A DNA stretch of 64,000 nt from Microlunatus sp. Gsoil 973. Its GTDB lineage: Bacteria > Actinomycetota > Actinomycetes > Propionibacteriales > Propionibacteriaceae. The notes under the pieces were generated by a model, which was not told where the DNA came from, made no database searches, and worked only from the letters and a program-made list of their open reading frames with translations. Location: the NCBI RefSeq assembly GCF_009707365.1, contig NZ_CP046122.1, positions 620,001 to 684,000 on the forward strand. The letters run 5' to 3'. Positions 56,902 through 64,000 of this stretch are shown here, one piece after another. Every line of letters starts with the position of its first letter. Positions within the stretch are counted from its first letter, which is position 1. Both the position numbers and the translations under genes were made by a program.

Positions 56902-57519
56902 GTGAGCGTTCTCTCTCCGGTCATGATCGTGCTGGCGCACCCGCGTCCGGCCGGCTTCGATCATGAACTCGCCGGCCGGGTGCGGTCGGTCATCGGTCAG
57001 ACCGGAGTTCGGCAACACTTCCATGATCTCTACGCCGAGTCCTTCGATCCGGTGCTCACCCAGGACGAGCAGCCGGTCGATGAGGTGTGGTCGCGCGGAA
57101 CCAGTTCCGAGCAGGTCCGCGGCCGGGTCACGGTCGCCCCGGACCCTCTGGTGCAGCGGCACCAGCGGGAGTTGGCCGAATCCAAGGCGTTGGTGGTCAT
57201 CCATCCGGACTGGCTGGGCAAGCCGCCCGCAATGCTCACCGGTTGGCTCGACCGGGTCCTGCTGTCGGCGGCCAAGGAACCGGCGCCGGTGCTGCAACGC
57301 GCCCTGGTGATCAACACCAGCGAACAGCCGGGCGCGCCGACACCGGAGTCCGACGCGCTCGGCATGCTGTGGCGCGATCAACTCGGCCCCTACCTCGGAT
57401 CACCGCTGTTCGAGCGGCTGACCTTCCGCGGCACCGCAACCGCCGACGACCAGCAGTTCGCCCGGTGGCGGAACGCCACCGAACGGGCCGCGGCCTGGGT
57501 CTGCGGCGCCGCCCGGTAG
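56902..57519 (+). CDS. NAD(P)H-dependent oxidoreductase, flavodoxin-like fold
   Basis: 205 residues. The N-terminal strand and loop are [40 protein letters not shown] and [20 protein letters not shown] are typical of the NQO/KefF quinone reductase-like (Flavodoxin_2) family. It probably binds FMN or FAD and reduces quinones or similar electrophiles. It lies between a divergent aldolase and uvrC. Confidence 0.87.
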   Translation: MSVLSPVMIVLAHPRPAGFDHELAGRVRSVIGQTGVRQHFHDLYAESFDPVLTQDEQPVDEVWSRGTSSEQVRGRVTVAPDPLVQRHQRELAESKALVVIHPDWLGKPPAMLTGWLDRVLLSAAKEPAPVLQRALVINTSEQPGAPTPESDALGMLWRDQLGPYLGSPLFERLTFRGTATADDQQFARWRNATERAAAWVCGAAR

Positions 57520-57538
57520 CACCGTCGGACCGGCCTCC

Positions 57539-57544
57539 TAGTCT
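57539..57544 (+). promoter_or_regulatory. -10-like box of uvrC (leaderless type)
   Basis: TAGTCT ends 8 bases before GTG 57552. No ribosome site is evident. Confidence 0.45.
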
Positions 57545-57551
57545 TGGGGAC

Positions 57552-59531
57552 GTGGCAGATCCGCAGAGTTATCGCCCGAAGCCGGGCTCGATCCCCGAGA
57601 ACCCCGGGGTCTACCGCTTCAGCGACGAGACCGGACGGGTCGTCTATGTCGGCAAGGCCAAGAATCTCCGGTCCCGGTTGAACTCCTATTTCGCCGACCC
57701 GGGCAATCTGCTGCCCCGGACGTACGCGATGGTGCACACCGCGGCCAAAGTGCAGTGGACGGTGGTGCAGACCGAGGTCGAGGCGCTGGCCCTCGAGTAC
57801 GCCTGGATCAAGCAGTACGACCCGCGCTTCAACATCAAGTACCGCGACGACAAGACCTATCCCTGGCTGGCCGTCACCTACTCCGAGGAGTTCCCCCGGG
57901 TGCACGTCGGCCGCGGCGCCAAACGCAAGGGCAATCGCTACTTCGGTCCGTACGCCCACGCCTGGGCCATCCGGGAGACCGTCGACCTGCTGCTCCGGGT
58001 CTTTCCGATGCGTTCCTGCTCCCGGGGCGTCTTCCGCAACGCCCAGCAGGTCGGCCGCCCCTGCCTGCTCGGCTACATCGGCAAGTGCTCGGCTCCCTGC
58101 GTCGGCCGGATCAGCGCCGAGGATCACCGGGCGATCGTCGACGACTTCTGCCACTTCATCGCCGGCAACACCGCGCCCGTCGAGCGACGGATCAAGCGCG
58201 AGATGCAGCAGGCCAGCGACAACCTCGAATTCGAGAAGGCCGCCCGGCTGCGCGACGACCTCGGCGCCCTGAACCGGGCGATGGAGAAGAACGCGATCGC
58301 GTTCCGGGACGGCACCGACGCCGACGTCATCGCTCTGGCCGAGGATCCGCTCGAGGTCGCGGTGCAGATCTTCCACGTCCGCAAGGGCCGGGTCCGCGGC
58401 GAACGGGGCTGGGTGGCCGACCGGGCCGACGAGGGCGACACCGGCGACCTGGTGGAGCAGTTCCTGCTGCAGCTGTACTCCGAGGTCGACACCGACGATC
58501 CCGACCAGCAGGCCGTCCCGCGGGAGATCCTGGTCCCCGCCCTGCCGCCGTCGAAGGATTCGCTGACCGAGCTGCTCAGCGAGATCCGTGGCAGCAACGT
58601 CGAGATCCGGGTCCCACAGCGCGGGGACAAGCGGGTGCTGATGGACACGGTCGCCAAGAACGCCCGGGACGCCCTGGTCAGGCACAAGACCGTACGAGCT
58701 CAGGACCTGTCCACTCGCAATCGTGCGCTGGAGGAGATTCAGAATGCCCTGGAGCTGCCGTCCCCGCCGCTGCGGATCGAGTGCTACGACATCTCCAATC
58801 TCCAAGGCACCGAGGTGGTCGCCTCGATGGTGGTATTCGAGGACGGACTGCCGCGCAAGAGCGAGTACCGCCGGTTCGTGATCCGCGGGGTCGACGGGCA
58901 GAACGATGTCGCGGCGATGCACGAGGTGATCACCCGCAGGTTCCGGCGGCTGTTGGACGACCAGAAGTCGATGCAGGCTCCCGGTGACGCCGCCGCGGGC
59001 GAGGGTCCGCTGCTGATCGATCCGACCACCGGAGCACCGAAGAAGTTCGCCTACGCACCCTCGTTGGTTGTGGTCGACGGCGGCCCGCCGCAGGTCGCGG
59101 CGGCCGAGGCGGCCATGGAGGAGCTGGGCGTCAAGGATGTCGCGCTCTGCGGGCTGGCCAAACGGTTGGAGGAGGTGTGGCTGCCCGACGAGGAGGATCC
59201 GCTGATCCTGCCCCGGACGTCGGAGGGCCTCTACCTGCTGCAACGGGTGCGCGACGAGGCGCACCGGTTCGCGATCACCCACCATCGGTCCCGCCGGAGC
59301 AAGTCGATGGTCGAGTCGCTGCTGGACGAGGTGCCCGGGCTTGGCGAGGTCCGTCGGAAGGCGCTGCTGGCACATTTCGGCTCGCTGAAGAAGCTGCGGG
59401 AGGCAAGAGTCTCCGACATCGCAGCCGTTCCGGGATTCGGTGAGCGGACCGCCCTGTCGGTCAAGGCGGCACTCGACCAGAAGCCGAAGGCCGAGGCCGT
59501 CAACACCGCGACCGGTGAGATCCTCGAGTGA
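57552..59531 (+). CDS. uvrC: excinuclease ABC subunit UvrC
   Basis: Dual-incision nuclease of nucleotide excision repair. The GIY-YIG domain is at the N-terminus ([20 protein letters not shown]), with a Cys cluster ([20 protein letters not shown]...CSAPC). The UVR motif ([18 protein letters not shown]) contacts UvrB. The RNase H-like nuclease domain has [20 protein letters not shown] and [14 protein letters not shown], and the C-terminal helix-hairpin-helix pair follows. 659 residues. First gene of the uvrC-pentapeptide-rapZ-yvcK-whiA unit. Confidence 0.97.
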   Translation: MADPQSYRPKPGSIPENPGVYRFSDETGRVVYVGKAKNLRSRLNSYFADPGNLLPRTYAMVHTAAKVQWTVVQTEVEALALEYAWIKQYDPRFNIKYRDDKTYPWLAVTYSEEFPRVHVGRGAKRKGNRYFGPYAHAWAIRETVDLLLRVFPMRSCSRGVFRNAQQVGRPCLLGYIGKCSAPCVGRISAEDHRAIVDDFCHFIAGNTAPVERRIKREMQQASDNLEFEKAARLRDDLGALNRAMEKNAIAFRDGTDADVIALAEDPLEVAVQIFHVRKGRVRGERGWVADRADEGDTGDLVEQFLLQLYSEVDTDDPDQQAVPREILVPALPPSKDSLTELLSEIRGSNVEIRVPQRGDKRVLMDTVAKNARDALVRHKTVRAQDLSTRNRALEEIQNALELPSPPLRIECYDISNLQGTEVVASMVVFEDGLPRKSEYRRFVIRGVDGQNDVAAMHEVITRRFRRLLDDQKSMQAPGDAAAGEGPLLIDPTTGAPKKFAYAPSLVVVDGGPPQVAAAEAAMEELGVKDVALCGLAKRLEEVWLPDEEDPLILPRTSEGLYLLQRVRDEAHRFAITHHRSRRSKSMVESLLDEVPGLGEVRRKALLAHFGSLKKLREARVSDIAAVPGFGERTALSVKAALDQKPKAEAVNTATGEILE

Positions 59532-60214
59532 GCCAGGCGCCCGATCCGAAACCACCTCAGCCTGCCCGGCCGCGGCTCACCACCGAGGAACCGCCGGCGG
59601 ACTGGGCCGGCCAGGATCTGAGCGTGACCGGGCTGACCCTGTCCGACGCCGACCTGACCGGTGTCGAGAACGGCTATGCCGAAATCTCCAACTGCCACTT
59701 CACCGATGTCAGATTCGCCCGGTCGCTCTGGCGGCACGCCTCGCTGGCCGACAGCCAACTCGCCGGCGCTGATCTGGCCAACGCCGCGTTCACCGACTCC
59801 GGCTGGCAGCGGGTCTCGGTGGTGCGCAGCCGGCTGACCGGTGTCCAGTTGGCCGGCTGCGTGCTGCGGAACGTCCGGTTCACCGACTCGGTCGCCAACC
59901 TGGCCAATCTGCGGTCGGCCGACCTGCAACGGGTCGCGTTCACCGGATGTTCGCTGGCAGGCAGCGACTGGGGGGCCGCCCGCCTGACCGACGTCAGTTT
60001 CACCGATTGTGATCTCACCGAGGCGGCCTTCAGCAACGCGCGGATGTCCCGTGTCCGATTCGTACGCTGCCGGTTGCTCCGCCTGTCGGGTGTCGCCGGA
60101 CTGGCCGGTGCGACGATCGATCCGGCCGACCTGTCGGAACTCGCCGAGACGCTGGCGGCGGCCGTCGGCATCCGGGTGGACGCCTCCCCGGCGGAACGGT
60201 CCGGCAGGGAATAA
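59528..60214 (+). CDS. pentapeptide-repeat protein
   Basis: 228 residues. From about residue 30 to 185 it follows the A(D/N)LxX pentapeptide pattern ([41 protein letters not shown]), which forms a right-handed quadrilateral beta helix. Such proteins can mimic DNA (MfpA/Qnr-type gyrase protection), but many have unknown roles. The GTG start overlaps the uvrC stop by four bases, so it is translationally coupled to uvrC. This gene is an addition to the usual uvrC-rapZ-yvcK-whiA order. Confidence 0.87.
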   Translation: MSQAPDPKPPQPARPRLTTEEPPADWAGQDLSVTGLTLSDADLTGVENGYAEISNCHFTDVRFARSLWRHASLADSQLAGADLANAAFTDSGWQRVSVVRSRLTGVQLAGCVLRNVRFTDSVANLANLRSADLQRVAFTGCSLAGSDWGAARLTDVSFTDCDLTEAAFSNARMSRVRFVRCRLLRLSGVAGLAGATIDPADLSELAETLAAAVGIRVDASPAERSGRE

Positions 60215-60221
60215 TGGCCGG

Positions 60222-61152
60222 GTGACCACCTCCTCGACCGATCAGGCCGTCGTGACCGACGAGGCTGAGTCCACCGTCGACAGCGACCCCGCCCAGGGAC
60301 AACTCCGGGTTGTGATTGTCACCGGCCTGTCCGGTGCCGGCCGCAGCACTGCGGCCAACGCGCTGGAGGACCTCGGCTGGTATCTGGTGGACAACCTCCC
60401 GCCCAGCCTGTTGATCGACGTGTGCCAGTTGGCGCGACAGGCCAACCAGACCAGGCTGGCGGTGGTCCTCGACGTCCGCACCCGGTCCTTCTTCGAGCAG
60501 TTGCCGACGATGTTCGCCGACCTCGGCAAGGCCGGGATCCAACCCGAGATCGTCTATCTCGAGGCCTCCGACGACGTCATCGTCCGACGCCAGGAATCGG
60601 CCCGCCGACCGCATCCGCTGCAGGGGGAACGGTCGGTTGATGGACGGCATCACCCGGGAACGTGCCAGCCTGGCCACCCTCCGGGCAGCAGCCGACCTGG
60701 TGATCGACACCTCCTCGCTGAACGTGCATCAGCTGAGCACCAGAATCAATCACGCCTTCGGCGGTCCCGACCAAGATCAACTCCGGGTCACCGTGATGTC
60801 GTTCGGTTTCAAGAACGGGCTACCGATCGACGCCGACCTGGTGCTTGACGTCAGGTTCCTGCCGAACCCGCACTGGATCCCGGCGCTCCGCCCGCAGACC
60901 GGGTTGAGCCGGGAGGTGAGCGACTACGTCCTCAGCCAACCCGGAGCGGAGGAGTTCATCGAGCAGTTGCAGCAGATGCTGGCCGTGATCGGCGAGGGCT
61001 ACATGCGTGAGGGCAAGCGGTTCGCCACCGTTGCGATCGGGTGTACCGGCGGCAAGCATCGCAGTACCGCGATCGCCGAGGAATTCGCCCGACGACTGCG
61101 GGCCGACGGCCGGGTGACCAACGTGCTGCATCGGGACCTCGGGCGTGAGTAA
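60222..61152 (+). pseudogene. rapZ: RapZ (YvcJ-like) nucleotide-binding protein, frameshifted
   Basis: P-loop protein known in some bacteria for sensing glucosamine-6-phosphate or nucleotides; its actinobacterial role is unclear. Walker A is VTGLSGAGRSTAANALED. The frame breaks at a run of five G (60623-60627). With four G it reads PHPLQGNGRLMDGITRERAS, exactly the conserved family region, and continues to the GCTGGKHRSTAIAEEFARRL motif and stop at 61152, for 309 residues. GTG 60222 lies just after the pentapeptide gene stop. Most likely a sequence error. Confidence 0.91.
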
Positions 61153-61155
61153 GGC

Positions 61156-62112
61156 GTGAACAACGGTGCGCAGACGCTGCCGAGGGTCGTCGCCTTCGGC
61201 GGCGGCCACGGCCTGTCGGCCAGCCTCGGCGCGCTCCGCCGGATCACCGACCGGCTGACCGCGATCGTCACGGTCGCCGACGACGGCGGCTCGTCGGGAC
61301 GGCTGCGCGCCGAACTCGGCGGTCTCCCGCCCGGCGACCTGCGGATGGCGCTGGCCGCGCTCTGCGGCGACGACGAGTCCGGCCGCACCTGGGCCGACGT
61401 GCTCCAGTACCGGTTCCCCGGAGACGGCAGTCTCGGCGGCCACGCCATCGGCAACCTGCTGATCGTCGGGCTCTGGGAGCGGCTCGGCGGTGACCCGGTC
61501 GCCGGGCTCGACATGGTCGCACGACTGCTCGGCGCCCGGGGCCGGGTGCTGCCGATGTCGGCGGTTCCGTTGGAGATCGAGGCTGAGGTGGTCGGTCTGG
61601 ATCCCGCGCTCCCGGACGAGATCGGCGTGGTCCGTGGTCAGCACCGGCTGGCCAAGACCACCGCAGAGGTACGGACCATCCGGTTGCTCCCCGCCGACCC
61701 GCCCGCCTCGGAACAGGCGATCCGGGCGGTGCGGGATGCGGACTTCCTGGTCCTCGGTCCCGGTTCCTGGTTCACCTCGGTGATCCCGCACCTGCTGGTC
61801 CCGGAACTGGCCGAGGCCATCGTCCGAACCCGGGGCCGGCGGATCCTGACCCTGAACGTCCAATCCGACGGCGAGACCAAGGGGGCGTCCGCGGCGCGGC
61901 ATCTGGAACTGTTGGCCGAGCACGCACCCAAGCTCCGATTGGACGTCGTGCTGGCCGACGCCCGGTTCGCCCGGGACGATCCGCATCTGGAGGCGTACGC
62001 CACCTCGCTGGGCGCCAGACTGGTGGTCTCCGATGTTGCTGCCCGGGACGGCAGCGCCCGGCACGACCCGCTCCGACTGGCCTCGGCCTATGCGGAGATC
62101 ATGGGCGTTTAG
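61156..62112 (+). CDS. YvcK/CofD-like protein (gluconeogenesis factor family)
   Basis: 318 residues. The CofD-like fold binds UDP-sugars in Bacillus YvcK, needed for gluconeogenic growth and cell shape. Signatures are VVAFGGGHGLSASLGAL, TVADDGGSSGRLRAELG and LPPGDLRMALAALC at the N-terminus. Further along are FLVLGPGSWFTSVIPHLLVP and LNVQSDGETKGASAARHLEL. GTG 61156 follows the rapZ stop by three bases. In M. tuberculosis the equivalent gene is in the same order and is regulated by phosphorylation. Confidence 0.93.
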   Translation: MNNGAQTLPRVVAFGGGHGLSASLGALRRITDRLTAIVTVADDGGSSGRLRAELGGLPPGDLRMALAALCGDDESGRTWADVLQYRFPGDGSLGGHAIGNLLIVGLWERLGGDPVAGLDMVARLLGARGRVLPMSAVPLEIEAEVVGLDPALPDEIGVVRGQHRLAKTTAEVRTIRLLPADPPASEQAIRAVRDADFLVLGPGSWFTSVIPHLLVPELAEAIVRTRGRRILTLNVQSDGETKGASAARHLELLAEHAPKLRLDVVLADARFARDDPHLEAYATSLGARLVVSDVAARDGSARHDPLRLASAYAEIMGV

Positions 62113-62298
62113 GAGATGGGCGTCGAGGAAGTGCGTCCGGGAGTGAGCAACCAGGAAATGGGCGTCGGAGAAACTGCCCGGAAGCACTGCGCCAGGCCGT
62201 TTCCTGCTCCGTACCGGGGTCAGTGCCCAAGATCAACTCGGTAGCGATGATTGTTTCGGGACGGGGCGTTCCCCCCGGTGTTATGAGATAGTGCGGCA
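62113..62298 (+). repeat. yvcK-whiA spacer with short direct repeats
   Basis: ATGGGCGT(T/C) occurs three times (from about 62101, 62116 and 62158), twice with GGAG-like sequence upstream. The remainder, to the whiA start, includes a candidate promoter region (GTTATGAGATAGTG). No gene seen. Confidence 0.5.
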
Positions 62299-63282
62299 AT
62301 GGCTATGACGGCGCAGGTGAAGGCGGAACTCGCGACGATCAAGGTCACCAAGCCGGCAGTCCGCAAGGCGGAGGTGGCGTCGACCCTTCGGTTCGCCAGT
62401 GGACTGCACATCGTCAGCGGTCGGATCGTGATCGAGGCCGAGTTGGACACCGGGGCGGTTGCGCGCCGGCTGCGTACCGACATCGCGGAGGTCTTCGGCC
62501 ACGCCAGTGACCTGGTCATCGTCAACGGGTCCGGCATCCGCCGGGGCACCCGCTACATCGTCCGGGTGATCAAGGACGGCGAGGCCCTGGCCCGGCAGAC
62601 CGGACTGATCGACAGCCACGGCCGGCCGGCCCGTGGCCTGCCGCCGCAGGTGGTCGGCGGTGGCATGGAGGAGTGTGTGGCGGCCTGGCGCGGCGCCTTC
62701 CTGGCCCACGGATCGCTGACCGAACCGGGCCGGTCGATGGCGCTCGAGGTCACCTGTCCCGGTCCGGAAGCTGCGCTGGCCCTGGTCGGTGCTGCCCGCC
62801 GACTGAACATCTCGGCCAAGTCCCGGGAGGTGCGCAACGTCGACCGGGTGGTGATCCGGGACGGTGACGCCATCGGACAACTGCTCACCCGGCTCGGCGC
62901 CCACGATTCCGTTCTGGCCTGGGAGGAACGCCGGATGCGCCGCGAGGTCCGCGCGTCAGCGAACCGGCTGGCGAACTTCGACGATGCCAATCTGCGCCGT
63001 TCCGCCCGCGCGGCGGTGGCCGCGGGCGCCCGCGTCGAACGGGCACTGGAGATTCTCGGCGACGACGTACCGGACCACCTGAAGGCGGCCGGTCTGCTGC
63101 GGGTGGAGAACAAGCAGGCCAGCCTGGAGGAACTCGGGCAGTTGCACAACCCGCCGCTGACCAAGGACGCGGTCGCCGGGCGGATCCGGCGGCTGCTGGC
63201 GACGGCGGACAAGCGGGCCGCCGAGCTCGGCATTCCCAACACTGAGGCCAGTCTCAGCCCGGACATGTTGGACGCCGACTGA
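62299..63282 (+). CDS. whiA: DNA-binding protein WhiA
   Basis: LAGLIDADG-like N-domain plus a C-terminal helix-turn-helix. Controls sporulation-type division in Streptomyces (with WhiB) and division/chromosome functions elsewhere. 327 residues, beginning [15 protein letters not shown]. The middle has [18 protein letters not shown], and the C-terminal domain reads [20 protein letters not shown] then [21 protein letters not shown] 62299 or 62305 are equivalent choices. Its position after yvcK is strictly conserved in Gram-positives. Confidence 0.94.
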   Translation: MAMTAQVKAELATIKVTKPAVRKAEVASTLRFASGLHIVSGRIVIEAELDTGAVARRLRTDIAEVFGHASDLVIVNGSGIRRGTRYIVRVIKDGEALARQTGLIDSHGRPARGLPPQVVGGGMEECVAAWRGAFLAHGSLTEPGRSMALEVTCPGPEAALALVGAARRLNISAKSREVRNVDRVVIRDGDAIGQLLTRLGAHDSVLAWEERRMRREVRASANRLANFDDANLRRSARAAVAAGARVERALEILGDDVPDHLKAAGLLRVENKQASLEELGQLHNPPLTKDAVAGRIRRLLATADKRAAELGIPNTEASLSPDMLDAD

Positions 63283-63290
63283 CGCCTCGG

Positions 63291-63326
63291 CAGACCAGCG
63301 GGTCGGCTGGTCTGTGGTGCAGACCA
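63291..63326 (+). promoter_or_regulatory. mutually exclusive hairpins between whiA and gapA
   Basis: CAGACCAGC (63291-63299) pairs over 9 bp with GCTGGTCTG (63306-63314). The same TGGTCTG arm (63308-63314) can instead pair with CAGACCA (63320-63326). At least one should terminate whiA transcripts; the alternation resembles an attenuator. A TAGCCT -10-like box (63366-63371) for gapA follows. Confidence 0.55.
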
Positions 63327-63345
63327 CCAGGGGGTCCGGTTATAA

Positions 63346-64000
<655 letters not shown>

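Overview
This is a high-GC actinobacterial chromosome segment. It has DivIVA/Wag31, SepF, WhiA, PdtaR with an ANTAR domain, a mycothiol-dependent maleylpyruvate isomerase family protein and many GTG starts. Gene content and order suggest a soil-type actinomycete, perhaps near Propionibacteriaceae (Microlunatus-like); the genus is an inference. The backbone order pyk - pdtaR - polA - rpsA - coaE - uvrB - uvrA, and the uvrC - rapZ - yvcK - whiA block followed by gap, match the order known in Mycobacterium tuberculosis and relatives. Accessory genes are inserted between these anchors.

Layout: 1-6400 is the division/cell-wall cluster (murG', murC, ftsQ, ftsZ, sepF, yggT, wag31). 6.6-9.4 kb has a zinc-finger DksA/TraR protein with a histone-like Lys/Ala tail, lspA and an rluD-type pseudouridine synthase. 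9.4-12.7 kb has pyk, a methyltransferase, tRNA-Leu(CAA) and pdtaR. 12.9-18.5 kb is a complete branched-chain amino acid type ABC operon (livJHMGF). 18.5-22.2 kb holds a glycosyltransferase, a methyltransferase, a PaaI thioesterase and an IS110-family insertion sequence just upstream of polA. 25.4-31.8 kb is accessory: a kinase-like protein, an EamA transporter divergent from a CGNR regulator, a NarL-type two-component system, and VOC and AraC genes. 32.0-39.1 kb has rpsA, coaE, a PrsW-like membrane protein with zinc ribbons, a Q/P-rich membrane protein and uvrB. 39.2-44.7 kb is a complete peptide/opine-type ABC system on the minus strand. 45.1-52.2 kb has terC, an MFS transporter, a Tat-exported GxGYxY protein, an MBL hydrolase and a mycothiol-dependent enzyme. 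52.3-63.3 kb has uvrA with a Lys/Ala tail, a Rieske protein, KDPG aldolase, and the uvrC - pentapeptide - rapZ - yvcK - whiA operon. The window ends in gapA.

The dominant unusual signal is repeated reading-frame breakage by what looks like one extra base, usually in a homopolymer: pyk, the IS110 transposase, EamA, dppB, terC, rapZ, and probably murG (which then reads into murC). Every case has the same sign, and essential or conserved genes are hit, so assembly or sequencing error is the first explanation. Other points of interest are Shine-Dalgarno-sequestering hairpins before terC and before the IS110 transposase, a candidate IS110 bridge RNA, a palindromic operator between EamA and CGNR, histone-like tails on both UvrA and the DksA-like protein, a set of leaderless-looking promoters shared by repair and metabolic genes, and alternative hairpins between whiA and gapA. 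I found no CRISPR array, prophage, rRNA or obvious defence island.
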